Origin: Vitellaria paradoxa
Lineage: Eukaryota > Streptophyta > Magnoliopsida > Ericales > Sapotaceae
Reading direction: 5' to 3'
NCBI GenBank assembly: GCA_019916065.1
Contig: CM034238.1
Span: forward strand, 29,313,246 to 29,377,245
Length of the DNA stretch: 64,000 bases
A program made the translations under genes and the position numbers. Under the pieces are notes generated by a model. The model searched no databases, was not told where the DNA came from, and saw only the letters and a list, made by a program, of their open reading frames with translations. Shown here one piece after another: positions 24,796 through 32,589 of this stretch (its first letter is position 1; every line of letters begins with the position of its first letter).

Positions 24796-27700
24796 AGCAG
24801 CCACATTCTACAAATACAGCTGAAGGTTAGGTCTTGTACGCAGGCCACCCTCCTAATACAACAGGTGCAGGAACAGGACCCTCACTAAGTACATCGTTTT
24901 TCTCAAAAAAAAAGATGTTGCATGAACCAGGCCTAGAATGTCAGACTAACACTTGCAGAAACAGATGGCAAGCTACATAATGTGCATAATTCAGAAGATA
25001 AACACTGAACATGATCAAGGAATGCAAATAACATCTTCGGAATCATTACCTTGCCATTTCTGTCATGAGTTGTGTGCAACATAAAAACAGAACTAATATC
25101 AAAAGCTGAAGGGATGGGATCAAGTTTGTACCTCAGCAGATTCAGAAATTTCATTCTCACTGGGAAGCTGAAGAGTAACCAGCCCTCCAGCTTTTCTGCT
25201 CTTACCCCTCCCACTAGCTTTTCGCAGTATGCTAACAGCATAAATATAATTAGTTTCTCTCCCAAGAACTTTATTGTATTTGGGTGCTCCCCACTCTGAT
25301 TTTTGACACAACTGTTGAAGGACGGCTTTTGGAATCCTTTGGGGGTCCCCCTGAGTCATTTAGAAAGCATTAACAAAGCAAGAAATAGGTTTGCAAAGTA
25401 ACACAAACAAACATGACAAGAACATGAATAGAAACTTTTTTTTGGGGGGGGGGGGGGGGGGAGGAAGGGAAAGACAAGGAGAAGGTGAAGAAAAAGAGGC
25501 ACAATGAAGTAGAAAGAGTTAAAAGACTGAATAAAAGGCTTTCAACTAAACAAAAATAGAAGGTTTGCAAACTTGTACATAAAGACAAATTATACATGAA
25601 CAGCACATAATCATGCCTTTAAAAGATTGAATTTTCACTAACCAGAAACAGAAGGTTTACGAACATGTAAATGAAGGCAAATGATACATGAACGGCACAT
25701 AATCATGCACAATGCACTGTATGACCTGCAATATATATTTCAGGAATACAAAATTGCATTGCCAGCACATGATCATGCCCTAAACACTATATGACCTCCC
25801 GCAGTATATATTTTCAGGGATATAAAATTGCATTGGTTAGTTCTTCCCCCCCCCCCCTCGGGGTCCTTCTCTTGAAGTTAAACTTCTTTAGAGGTTCATC
25901 GCATCGAAAATTTTTGCACCAAAAAAATTACAAAAAAAAGGCAGTTATGAAAGTCAGATTTTGATTTTATCATGCATTGCGTTTTTGAGCTCCTCCAGCA
26001 CACTCAAGACAAGATCATTATAACAAACTCGTCATGCTTGATTTTACCTTCTTCCAGATGCCTTCTAGTTTCTCTAAATTCTTCCCACTGGACAATTCTC
26101 TCATCTTCTTTTTCTTTTGCAGTTTCACAGCCTCAGGAAATAGAACTTCACTGGATGAAACTTCTTCTGAAAAGAAATTGCCAATCTCTATGTCCCCAGA
26201 TTCCTCTTCTAAAGCCTGGACTGGAAGATTTGCAGGACTTTGTTCACATGAAAGGTCCACAAAGGTGCAGCCCTTCCTAACTGTTTCATTTACTTTTGAT
26301 TCATCTCCATGCAGATCAGATGCCATAACACCTTCATTGCCTAAAGCGATGCCTTCAGGAAGCTTGGAAGACATGGAGCTATAAGATGCATCCTCAGATG
26401 CACGAAAAGGACTCTCAAGCGCAGATGCTAAGACATCATCTGACAGTCCTGTTCAACAAATTCACACAATGCATGAAGAATGGTATTAAACAACAGAAGC
26501 TTGACAAAATGACTCAAAAAAATTTAGTTCAACCTAAGGCAGACATTTCTTGCTTGAGCTTGCGGATAATCTGGCCTGCTTGTTGCTGGCCTATCTTGTC
26601 ACCTCTCTCTTTGGCATTTATAGCTTCTAACCGTGCACTGTGGTATTCTTCGATAATAGAATCATAAGTAACCCTTGGTCTTGGGACCTATCAGAAGGGG
26701 AACAAGTAGAGAAAACATTAAAGCAATTAAGCATCAAATCTAAAACTTAATTTTACATTATTTAACTCAACTGCTTTAAATCAAATAGCAATAAACCTTT
26801 CTGGAGAAGATTACAAAAAACAGAGACAGATTATTGTCTGTCTAAGAGGGCTTTAGACAAACACAATCTCTAGAGGACCAAACATATCAGAAAGAAGAGG
26901 CATAAAGGTAGAGAGATAAGGATGCTCATCATTTTATAGACTAATGAACAACATCGAAGAAGTTATCTTTCATAGATAATTTGAATAATGATTTGGAAAT
27001 GGGTGGCATACCTTGATGCCTTGTATTGATTAGTAATCATTTATTTATCAAAAAAAGTTGAAGAATAATTAATGGAAGTCGGATATAATGACAGTGATAC
27101 ACAGTGATACAGTGACAAACATAAGACAATCAATCATCTTTTGACCAACAGTGGAAACAGAAGTATTATATTTACGGCATGCGGATTGTAATGCCAGAAA
27201 TGTAACATTGCCACGCAATCATTACAATGCCCCAAAAAAATAAAAAAAAAATAAAAATAAAAAAAAAACTGGAGAGGCGTTGTCCTTGGTAATACACACT
27301 TCTTGTTAGAAAGTAATGAAGGACACCACTTCTATTGTCATGCCCTCCATTTCTTCCCAACTCATAAAACAAAAGGCAAAATTGAAATTAAAGGGGGAAA
27401 AAGAAGATGAAGTAGAAATTATATTCAACTTACAAATTCCTAAGAAGCAAATTTATGAAAAAAGAAAAGTCAAAAAATGAAAAGCCCCTATAACCTTGAC
27501 CGTCATAAGTAACAAAAAGGATACTTTATTCAAGGCCCATGAGTGCTGGGGAGAGGATACATCACAATTACATAAGCAATAGCAGTTTTTAAGCAGTTAG
27601 TCAACATTGTAGCAAAAGACCCCAAGCTGTTAGGGAGATGGGCAACTTCATTATTTATTTTGGACTCAATTTTTTCTCAACGGCATTGATGGAGGATGAG

Positions 27701-30700
27701 GGGGCAGAGCGCACACCACCAAGTCCAGCCTCTTCCCTATTTACAAGATTACAAAGTGTAGAGCCAGTAAAAATTGAAGCAAAACATGATCCTCTTTGAC
27801 CAAAATTTCTTATAAGGATGGTTGCAAAAAAAAAAAAAATCCAAGTCTGACAGCACTTGCATACAAAAAGAACTTTCTTCCCCCCCCCCCAAAAAAAAAG
27901 ACTGACTTAGCATCTCTTCATTAGGAAGGAGCATGGAGCTAGACTACAATAGCTCGAGAATAGAATAGACACTTTCGAAAACAAGCAAACTGGCTGCAAA
28001 CAGAAATGCATTTACATGGTAGAACTTTTAGTAGCTAATAATAAAACAGCTTGCTAGACTTCAATCTCAAAATGAAATTAGCCATGCATTAATCCACCTC
28101 AACTCAACTCAAAAAAATCCTAGATCAAAATCCCAAGGACGAAGGTAGTGGCTGAATATGGCTTTTTGCAAGAACCTTCAGGATTGGGAGTTGCTGCTTT
28201 TATGAATCATATGCAACTGTTACGGTCTCAAATAATGGGAGAAGTTGAGGACTATATGAAATGGAAAATTTCTAAATCAGATTCCCTTGAGGTGAATCCT
28301 TCTATAAAGCAATTGTAGGCAGCATGGAGGTGGATTTTCCTTGTAATAGTGTGTGAACATCTGGGGAACAGCAGAAAGTTGCTTTATTTATTTGGTATTT
28401 GATTTATGTTAAAATACTTACAATTGATAATCTCATTAGCAGAAGGCAAGTGACAGTAAGTTTGTGTGTTTTTGTAAGAAGAATGGGAGTGTATGGATCA
28501 CCTTTTTTATTCAATGTGAGTGTAAAAGGAGCTTTGGACTTTAGATTTATCTTGGTTTATATGCATTGGGAGTTTCCAAAAGAAGCTAAATTGGTTTTTC
28601 AACCTTGGGTGGCGTGCCAAGGTGCAGAAAAGGAGGTAGGAAGTGTGAAGAATTATTTCATCTTGTCTCAGATGGCTTGTTTGGATGAAAAAAAAAAAAA
28701 AAACATAAGAACTTTCAGAGGGATTCAATTTCCATTGTATAGGATTAAAAGCTTTTTCTTGTCTATCTAGCATCAGTGGAAATCTAGGGGAGAAGAGAGG
28801 AACTGCCTGGGATCTTGTCTTTCATTGAGACCACAGAATTATATTCGTACACCTTTTCTTGGAAATGGATGCCATTCCCTTGATGCCTCATAGATAAAAT
28901 CACATTTACTTATGAAAAATATATATTTTCAGTTGAACTGTCGAAGAACTAGGATCGACTAGGAAAAGCAAATTGTTAAAAGAGCAAGCATCCCAAGTTG
29001 TTTCGATTAAAAAAATAACCCCCCGCTAACTTAGGGTTTGAACTAAAAGCAAGGTTAATTGAGTCCTAAGGCTAGTATGCTTTTAGAAATAAGACCAATA
29101 AACTGGGGAAGTAACACTAGCAGATGCTACTAAAATTTACTCCTTTTGGAAGTTTTAAGGTTACATATTAGCCTCTTTATGGGAACTAGCTTGTCTAGCT
29201 TGAGAAGCTGAAATTTAAACCTTCAGAATTAACAATCCCACAACCATCTCATTGTTTTGGAGGCAGTCAACCAATCCTTCAATTTGCAAGTAGTGAGATT
29301 CCATCCTTGATTTGACAAGACAGGTTTGAGACTTCAAGTTTTCAAGATGTTATTTTGCTCATTTACCCTCTAGCATTTTAACAGTTTCTCAATTTTCCTT
29401 TTAGGAGCCTCCACTGAAGCTATAGTGTAAGTTCAACACTATTGTATACAAGTATCCCAATTGCTCAGAAAGTACAAAAGAAAGAACAGAAAATAAATTC
29501 CTTCTTTGTGATTGTAGTGACTTGCCAACCCACCAAAAGAAATTGACATTTAAGCTCGGGAGATATTATTCTAGATTACCTACCCTCACATTTGCATAAA
29601 ATCAGCCTCCTTGCACCCAATGAACAAACCGTCTAACCCAAAAAACTATCATTTCATAAATGGCTAACACTGATAATTATTCATTAGTTTTTTTTTTTTT
29701 TTTTCATAAGCCTGCTTAATGTTCGTCGGTATATGTTACAAACATAACTCTTTTCAATATCTTTAAAATGGAATATAATAAATAAAACCTCAAATTACCT
29801 CCTCTGATGAATGCTCGACAACTGCATCAGCTTCCCCACTTTTAGACTCATCCTACAAATGATAACAAAAATAAATAAGTAAATAATAAAACTAAACTTA
29901 TGCCTTCACAATGTTCATTATTTCTCCACATCCATGAAGTATATACGTTGAACCGTTTTCAAATAAAGAAAACATGATGTCATCGCATTTTATGCACTGA
30001 TAAGAAAAACCAGTAGATTGAGGTGTCAATTGGTAATGCTTTCCAATTTTTTTATTTATGCTGTCAATTTGTTGGTTTCAATTTCATGTTTTTTTATTTG
30101 TTTTTTTTAACAATGATTTAAAAAAAAAAAACAAAAAACATGTTTGATAGTTACTACTATTGTAAAAATAAAATAGAGAAATATGGTAGGAAGAGTATGA
30201 AGTGACAAGAGTGTTGGTAGGAGAGGCGGGTGCAGAGCGATAGCTAGTGGTGAAGCATGACAATGATGGGAAGGAACAGTAGTGGCAGTGGTGGTGTGCA
30301 AGACCAATAAGGTAAAATCTTGCCAACGGATTCAGGATACCTTCTCTTGTTGTTCCACATATTGCCGGATCCAATCTGCTTGAGATGGCTGGCGAGAATC
30401 TAGAATATCATCATCTGAACGCCCTTTAATTCTAACCGCAATTCCAGGTGTTTCCTCCTCAAGCTTGGCAGATGAATCCACCAACGGACTCCAATCATTT
30501 CGTGCCGTTGATATGATGCCAACAGCGCCTCCTATCATGATTGCATCAAACAAGATGTCATAACAAATGTTAAAGAACAATTCTCCGGGTCCCCACTACT
30601 GATTGCTATGAACTTGTGGTAATCCATTATAATAAATTCTCTTAGAAAAGCATTGTTCAAGAATACCTTCATTCGTATAGAGAGATGTTCCAGTCGAAAA

Positions 30701-31674
30701 CTTCAATGGAAGCTCATTCCCAGGCAAATTCAAGCATAACCAATCGAGAGCAGCCTCAAAAGTAGCACCATCCTGTGCAGACCAAACAAAACGAATCCAT
30801 CAATTTTAAAAGTAGTTATGGCAAATTAACCTTAGAACAGCCTTTCCCAATAAAAGTTAGAAATCAACAAAAAATATGAAATAAGGCAATGGACTAAGAC
30901 AACTGCATAAACAGAATGTTAAAAGCCAATCATAAATATCCAATGAAGATTAGAAAGACATGAAGCTAGATCAAAAAAATACTAAAATACAGGACATAAC
31001 ACAAAGGGTGTATATATATATATAAAAACATGCATAGAAATGTCGAATAAGAACCAGTTACCAGAGGAAACACAAAAACACACAATGATTAAACAAGCAC
31101 TTTAGTTAAAGATTATTTGCCACCCTTATACAAACAAATATGCACGCATTCTAAACACACAAGCATCCTTATTGAAGGTATTTTTCTTGCATTCAAGAGT
31201 TAAATTTCCCTCAAAATGTAAATGTTTCTTAGTATGTTACAAAAGAAATCTCAAAATTGAGTCACCTAGCCGCACTGAATTGACCTATTAGTTCAACAGA
31301 GTTCAAGATTTTATTACTTTCAATTCTTTTCCAAAATTTTGTCAAGAACCAAATGGAATTTGAATTAGTCGTAAGAAAACCTTAAGAGCAGAGAGAGCGC
31401 GTTCGATGTGATCATCCAAGAAGCCTTCGCAAGAGAGTTTCTCGTAGATGGACCGAAGCCTCTTGACCTTTTGGGCTTTGGAAAGATCGTCTGCCGGAGT
31501 AGGTACCGGAGGGGGCTGCGCAGACCGGCCGGAGTTAAGCAGGAGGCGACGGAGGCGGTTCTCGTTCTCAGCCGTCAACTGGAGCTTCGGACCGGTCGAA
31601 GAAGAAGATTGAGATTTACCTTTGGACGAAGAAGATGACTTCTGCTTCTGCTGCTGCTTCTTTTTCGGAGCCAT
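3255..31674 (-). CDS. DExH-box ATP-dependent RNA helicase, DHX29/DExH7-like (5' half; 12 exons, 3' end beyond window)
   Basis: Exons, in transcript order, are 31674-31381, 30772-30667, 30531-30341, 29852-29799, 26687-26534, 26448-26048, 25350-25132, 19422-19311, 16590-16393, 15862-15783, 3641-3519 and 3341-3255. All introns that can be seen whole are GT-AG and the join stays open for 673 codons. Domains: Lys/Ser-rich start (1-30), UBA-like segment (about 62-135), acidic linker (200-385), dsRBD-like fold (about 401-515), then RecA1 with motif [11 protein letters not shown] (635-644) and motif Ia TQPRRIA (667-673). Family members have about 1,400-1,500 residues, so the DEVH box and C-terminal half lie left of base 1. 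DHX29 relatives remodel structured mRNA during translation initiation; that role is taken from the family. The start is the ATG opening MAPKKKQQQ. No stop or frameshift was found in the exons, so the gene looks intact despite introns of 5.7 and 12.1 kb filled with transposons. Confidence 0.9.
3519..3641 (-). CDS. Helicase exon 11 (motif I, Walker A)
   Basis: 123 nt (41 codons), phase 0. It encodes [20 protein letters not shown] and [17 protein letters not shown], the ATP-binding P-loop of DExH helicases. Acceptor is GCTAG and donor CAG|GTGCAA. It follows the 12.1-kb intron 10. Confidence 0.92.
3642..4109. other. Intron 10, left part: nothing recognised
   Basis: AT-rich intron sequence directly upstream (in helicase sense) of exon 11. 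No transposon signature was seen. Confidence 0.5.
4110..4403 (+). pseudogene. LINE reverse transcriptase fragment
   Basis: Frames read [20 protein letters not shown] and [20 protein letters not shown], matching the segment just after the FADD box of plant L1-type LINE ORF2. The match stops exactly where a copia LTR begins at 4404. The partner C-terminal part may be the fragment at 9250-9940. Confidence 0.7.
4404..4549 (+). mobile_element. Copia 5' LTR (146 bp)
   Basis: It starts TGTTAGATATAGG, carries a TATA-like CTATAAAAATATATATGG and ends CTCTTGACA. It is followed at once by TAGTATCAGAG, one mismatch from the initiator-tRNA-Met primer site TGGTATCAGAG. Confidence 0.7.
4550..4560 (+). promoter_or_regulatory. 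Retrotransposon primer binding site
   Basis: TAGTATCAGAG immediately after the LTR end; it is a near-perfect complement of the 3' end of plant initiator tRNA-Met. Confidence 0.65.
4783..4990 (-). mobile_element. tRNA-derived SINE
   Basis: A poly(T) run at 4783-4806 is the A-tail of a minus-strand element. The 14-bp direct repeats AATCCCTCTTTGTA lie at 4769-4782 and 4991-5004. Read on the minus strand, the head has a box A-like TTAGCCCGAGTGG and a box B-like GGATTCGATTC at tRNA spacing. It sits in the leader/gag start of the surrounding copia element. Confidence 0.85.
5250..9240 (+). pseudogene. Copia gag-pol relic (no 3' LTR)
   Basis: In order: gag with a WNSMDPS block around 5610-5640 and a zinc knuckle [13 protein letters not shown] at 6513-6556 (Cys/His spacing kept, one stop inside); a protease-like DGASDHVS region with ITLANGSP at 6950-7060; GAG-pre-integrase [14 protein letters not shown] near 7340; integrase with [11 protein letters not shown] near 7615; reverse transcriptase with [19 protein letters not shown] at 8965-9024 and the catalytic box as YVVD instead of YVDD. 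Stops and frameshifts throughout. RNase H and the 3' LTR are missing, cut off at about 9240. Probable 5' LTR at 4404. Confidence 0.8.
5377..5760 (+). repeat. Two 192-bp tandem copies inside copia gag
   Basis: 5377-5568 and 5569-5760 are diverged direct repeats (offset 192 bp). Both contain ATTCAGTCAGATGCCCACAT. The unit is exactly 64 codons, so the duplication would keep frame. Both copies translate to a gag-like block. Confidence 0.85.
9250..9940 (+). pseudogene. LINE ORF2 C-terminus (zf-RVT) and 3' UTR
   Basis: Frames read [13 protein letters not shown] and [11 protein letters not shown], with C and H spacing of the zf-RVT domain at 9375-9500, then [23 protein letters not shown]-rich 3' UTR with CCTTGATGCC at 9861 and an A-rich tail at 9917-9937 follow. 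5'-truncated or split by the copia element on its left. Confidence 0.75.
10230..13053 (-). pseudogene. LINE ORF2 (endonuclease plus reverse transcriptase), degraded
   Basis: It starts at ATG 13053-13051 with [12 protein letters not shown]. The endonuclease (to about 12313) keeps GGDFNMV and SDHFLILL. Reverse transcriptase blocks: [10 protein letters not shown] (about 11690), [33 protein letters not shown] (about 11150) and catalytic LLFADDS (about 11007). The thumb follows with [13 protein letters not shown]. Premature stops (TGA near 12965, TAG near 12942, TGA at 12313) and at least four frameshifts make it non-functional. At about 940 codons it is roughly 300-400 short of usual plant LINE ORF2, and the zf-RVT end is absent. 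Confidence 0.85.
13050..15065 (-). pseudogene. LINE ORF1 (DUF4283 protein), one in-frame amber stop
   Basis: The frame runs 672 codons including the terminator, interrupted only by TAG at 13919-13917, which follows codon 382. The DUF4283 nucleic-acid-binding fold lies at roughly residues 170-310, with key blocks [31 protein letters not shown] and [12 protein letters not shown]. The C-terminal third is Ser/Glu- and Lys-rich and no CCHC knuckle was seen. It ends in TGA at 13052-13050, overlapping the ORF2 ATG. Plant LINE ORF1 proteins bind element RNA; this is known from the family. Confidence 0.8.
15302..15782. other. Intron 10, right part: nothing recognised
   Basis: After the target duplication at 15302-15319 the sequence is ordinary AT-rich intron up to the donor of exon 10. 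Confidence 0.5.
15783..15862 (-). CDS. Helicase exon 10 (basic segment before core)
   Basis: 80 nt, phase 1 to 0, acceptor TTTTCAG, donor AAG|GTTAGT. It encodes [16 protein letters not shown], the charged helix that leads into the RecA1 domain. Confidence 0.88.
15863..16392. other. Intron 9
   Basis: 530-bp intron with purine-rich runs (16025-16090). No gene or transposon seen. Confidence 0.6.
16393..16590 (-). CDS. Helicase exon 9 (linker before RecA1)
   Basis: 198 nt, phase 1 to 1. It contains [18 protein letters not shown], matching the family block that precedes the helicase core, then a variable linker. The donor GAAG|GTAAGT is a perfect consensus. Confidence 0.88.
17545..17640 (+). pseudogene. 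Possible captured plant gene fragment inside the long-TIR element
   Basis: After a purine-rich leader, an ATG at 17545 opens [19 protein letters not shown]. This looks like the N-terminus of a conserved plant protein that I cannot name with certainty. The similarity seems to continue with small indels to about 17640. The following T-rich 17640-18300 reads like intron sequence, with a TTTCAG acceptor-like site near 17753. It lies in the unpaired loop between the arms, where captured DNA sits in Pack-type elements. The family assignment needs a search. Confidence 0.4.
18567..19083 (+). mobile_element. Non-autonomous Helitron (517 bp)
   Basis: It begins TCTATATAATAAAACAGG and ends GAGTTATTGCTAG: 5'-TC and 3'-CTAG (CTRR), inserted between host A (18566) and T (19084) with no target duplication. 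The opposite arm of the host inverted repeat (TTTTGAAATG at about 17038-17047) shows the uninterrupted site, so both edges are exact. No clear hairpin was found near the 3' end. Confidence 0.8.
18901..18919 (+). repeat. (GA)n microsatellite
   Basis: Run of GA dinucleotides inside the Helitron. Confidence 0.9.
19311..19422 (-). CDS. Helicase exon 8 (end of dsRBD-like fold)
   Basis: 112 nt, phase 0 to 1. It begins [20 protein letters not shown] and ends with YASLV...W, the C-terminal helix and exit strand of the same fold. Acceptor TTTCAG, donor GAAG|GTGCCT. It follows a 5.7-kb intron. Confidence 0.9.
19681..19704 (-). mobile_element. 24-bp severely truncated LINE tail insertion
   Basis: AATAAATTCTTTTT is repeated at 19667-19680 and 19705-19718. 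The 24 bases between them read, on the minus strand, ACAAAGGTACCTATC then A9, the typical plant LINE 3' end. This indicates an extreme 5'-truncated retroposition in intron 7. Confidence 0.6.
19738..19752. repeat. (TA)n microsatellite
   Basis: Alternating TA run in intron 7. Confidence 0.85.
19753..20565. other. Intron 7 sequence, nothing recognised
   Basis: AT-rich intron DNA between the TA repeat and the copia remnant. Short open frames here show no family features. Confidence 0.5.
20566..20817 (-). mobile_element. Copia internal leader remnant
   Basis: Sequence downstream (minus sense) of a primer binding site, with a duplicated CCCCTTCACCATC block at about 20642-20685. No gag or pol is recognisable, so the element is truncated here. 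Confidence 0.45.
20818..20829 (-). promoter_or_regulatory. Retrotransposon primer binding site (minus strand)
   Basis: The plus strand reads GCTCTGATACCA, the exact reverse complement of TGGTATCAGAGC, the initiator-tRNA-Met site of plant copia and gypsy elements. Confidence 0.75.
20831..21263 (-). mobile_element. Minus-strand copia 5' LTR in helicase intron 7
   Basis: Read on the minus strand it starts TGATGCAAGCTAAG at 21263 and runs about 430 AT-rich bases to the primer site at 20829. The 3' edge is uncertain because no clean CA end precedes the primer site. No partner LTR was found. Confidence 0.6.
21404..22880. mobile_element. Possible non-autonomous element with AT-rich core
   Basis: Left side GTATCAGCCCGAG near 21406 and right side, reversed, TATATCGGCCAAGTC near 22855 form a weak inverted pair. 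GATAC/TATCG words are nearby on both sides. Between them 21475-22400 is an AT-rich field of degenerate repeats built on CACAATAATTAATATTTTA. Boundaries and class are unproven. Confidence 0.3.
22885..23360 (+). repeat. Dispersed transposon-derived repeat, copy A
   Basis: Shares ACACCTAAGGATTTG, GTTAAGCAGTACATGCA and TACACAACCA-type blocks in the same order with 63190-63720. It encodes a degenerate Pro-rich tail (PTQPS...[11 protein letters not shown]) resembling the C-terminus of plant-mobile-domain transposon proteins. It lies in helicase intron 7. Confidence 0.6.
23361..25131. other. Intron 7, right part
   Basis: Intron sequence with homopolymer and dinucleotide runs (poly(T) and poly(G) at 23457-23490). 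No gene or complete element recognised. Confidence 0.5.
24727..24794 (+). repeat. Compound microsatellite (TCC)n(TG)n(AG)n
   Basis: Three adjoining simple repeats. They create an open frame of VCVCV and RERER residues that is not a gene. Confidence 0.95.
25132..25350 (-). CDS. Helicase exon 7 (start of dsRBD-like fold)
   Basis: 219 nt (73 codons), phase 0. It encodes [20 protein letters not shown] and [20 protein letters not shown], the alpha-beta start of the dsRBD-like domain of plant DHX29-type helicases. Donor is GAG|GTACAA. Confidence 0.9.
25444..25461. repeat. Poly(G) tract next to poly(T)
   Basis: About 18 consecutive G after a T run in intron 6; G-quadruplex-capable. Confidence 0.9.
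25556..25835. repeat. Two diverged tandem duplications in intron 6
   Basis: AGAAGGTTTGCAAACTTGTA through CACATAATCATGC at about 25559-25615 recurs at about 25647-25707. AAAATTGCATTG with an ATGACCT block recurs at about 25720-25765 and 25785-25837. Confidence 0.6.
26048..26448 (-). CDS. Helicase exon 6 (acidic linker)
   Basis: 401 nt, the longest exon in the window, phase 1 to 0. The acceptor AACAG and donor AAG|GTAAAA are canonical. It codes for an acidic, Ser-rich linker ([14 protein letters not shown]..., [15 protein letters not shown]) ending [19 protein letters not shown]. That last block is conserved immediately before the dsRBD-like fold. Confidence 0.88.
26534..26687 (-). CDS. Helicase exon 5
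   Basis: 154 nt, phase 0 to 1, acceptor GATAG, donor TTAG|GTTGAA. It encodes a Lys/Arg-rich helical segment with [15 protein letters not shown], recognisable in plant homologues just before the acidic linker. Confidence 0.85.
26688..26950. other. Intron 4, 3' part: nothing recognised
   Basis: Intron sequence between exon 5 and a LINE 3' relic. Confidence 0.5.
26960..27056 (+). mobile_element. Short LINE 3' end relic
   Basis: It contains ACCTTGATGCCTTG followed by TTTATTTATCAAAAAAA, the same 3' end layout as the LINE tails at 9861 and 28880. It is antisense to the helicase. Confidence 0.45.
27057..28129. other. Intron 4, middle: nothing recognised
   Basis: AT-rich intron with poly(A), poly(C) (27881-27890) and short open frames. 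No transposon domain seen. Confidence 0.45.
28130..28925 (+). pseudogene. LINE ORF2 C-terminal fragment in intron 4
   Basis: [13 protein letters not shown] at about 28412-28450 is the zf-RVT signature of plant LINEs. Cys/Asn blocks and a basic tail follow, then a 3' UTR with CCCTTGATGCCT at 28878 and CACATTTACTTATGAAAAA. Several frameshifts; antisense to the helicase. Confidence 0.65.
28926..29798. other. Intron 4, 5' part: nothing recognised
   Basis: Intron sequence with a 17-base T run at about 29688-29704 and no coding signal. Confidence 0.5.
29799..29852 (-). CDS. Helicase exon 4 (acidic mini-exon)
   Basis: 54 nt (18 codons), acceptor TTGTAG, donor GAG|GTAATT. It encodes [18 protein letters not shown], a poorly conserved acidic linker. 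It is supported by phase and splice sites rather than by strong family matches. Confidence 0.75.
29853..30340. other. Intron 3
   Basis: 488-bp intron with A and T runs near 30110. A 96-codon open frame across it shares the exon 3 edge but has no family match. Confidence 0.6.
30341..30531 (-). CDS. Helicase exon 3
   Basis: 191 nt, phase 1 to 0, acceptor GATAG. It encodes a [13 protein letters not shown] stretch and ends [14 protein letters not shown], both conserved in the family. Donor is AAG|GTATCC. Confidence 0.88.
30667..30772 (-). CDS. Helicase exon 2 (second half of UBA-like segment)
   Basis: 106 nt after acceptor CACAG, phase 0 to phase 1. It encodes [17 protein letters not shown] and more, a UBA-like helix sequence strongly conserved in plant DHX29-like proteins. 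Donor is GAAG|GTATTC. Confidence 0.9.
30773..31380. other. Intron 1
   Basis: 608-bp AT-rich first intron with a short TA run at 31013-31022. Nothing else recognised. Confidence 0.7.
31381..31674 (-). CDS. Helicase exon 1 (start codon, Lys/Ser-rich region, first half of UBA-like segment)
   Basis: 98 codons, phase 0. It opens [17 protein letters not shown] and continues through the [15 protein letters not shown] block typical of plant DExH7 proteins. It ends ...IERALSALK with donor AAG|GTTTTC. An in-frame upstream ATG at 31707 would add 11 residues, but the family begins at MAPKKK. Confidence 0.9.
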
Positions 31675-31765
31675 TTGAGAGAAAAGGGGGCAGGAGATGC
31701 CTCTCAATGTTTTCTACCTCACTACAGGAACAGGGAGTTTCCAACTCGGGGTGCCATCAGATTTA
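31675..31765 (-). promoter_or_regulatory. Helicase 5' leader / proximal promoter remnant
   Basis: Only 91 bp separate the start codon from the right-hand end of a Tourist-like MITE. No convincing TATA box is seen. The transcription start is therefore either within these 91 bp or inside or beyond the MITE. Confidence 0.4.
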
Positions 31766-32398
31766 GGCTCCGTTTGTAAGCTGGGGAAAAAAATAATAAT
31801 AATAATAATTAGGAGAGTAAAAAAAATGATAATAATAATTTTGTATTTTGAAACGGCTAAAATACAAATACATGCATATTGTACATATAAAGAATATAAA
31901 ACCAAAGTCTTAAAATGTGATTGAACCAAAAAAAAAAAAAAAAAAACAAATCATAGCCTCAAAACGTGATTGAACCAAAAAAAAAAAAAAAGGAAAGAAA
32001 AAAAGTAGGATGTCGTTGAAAAAAAAAAAAAAAACTTACCTAGGTTGTAAAAATTAAAAAAAAAAAAAGTAAAGAGGCAAAGTTTAAGAAGGGTAGTAAA
32101 AATTTACCAAAGTGATAAAATTAAAAGGATTTAATTTGCATTGAGACATATTTGTAATTTTTTTTTCATTCTTTATTTTATAGGTAAATGTGTCATTTTA
32201 AATCTTTTATTAAATAACTTTTCTTTTCTCTTAATTTCTTAACACTTTTTGAAGAATGAAAATTTTAAAAATTGACCACTAACTTTTCTTCTCATTTCTT
32301 TTCATTTCTTTATTTTCTTTCCCCCAAAAACTCACAAACAAAAGTTAAGTTTTAAAATCTTTTATTTTATTCTCATTTCTCTCCATCCAAACAAGCTG
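31766..32398. mobile_element. Tourist-like (PIF/Harbinger) MITE in the helicase promoter
   Basis: TTA at 31763-31765 and 32399-32401 flank ends GGCTCCGTTTGTAAGC and, read inward from the right, CAGCTTGTTTGGATGG. This gives imperfect inverted ends plus a 3-bp TTA duplication. The interior is AT-rich and non-coding. A runs and a twice-repeated GTGATTGAACC-poly(A) unit occur at 31916-32030. Confidence 0.6.
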
Positions 32399-32589
32399 TT
32401 ATTAAATTACTTATATGATTTTATTGTTTTTATTTTTTTTATTGAATTCAATTGCTCGTATGATTAAAATCACATAAAATTCGAGGGACTACCCAAATAC
32501 AACGTTTAGAAAATCACAATTCTACAAGTAAATCAATAAAAAAAAAGAAAAGAAAAAAAGTCAATCGAAATCTATTTTTCTAAGCAAAT

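Noticed and set aside
24573..24830. Small protein with [10 protein letters not shown] residues
   Set aside because: Translation of a compound microsatellite.
31697..31924. Plus-strand small gene opposite the helicase start
   Set aside because: The frame lies across the MITE end and low-complexity AAT repeats, with no conserved features.
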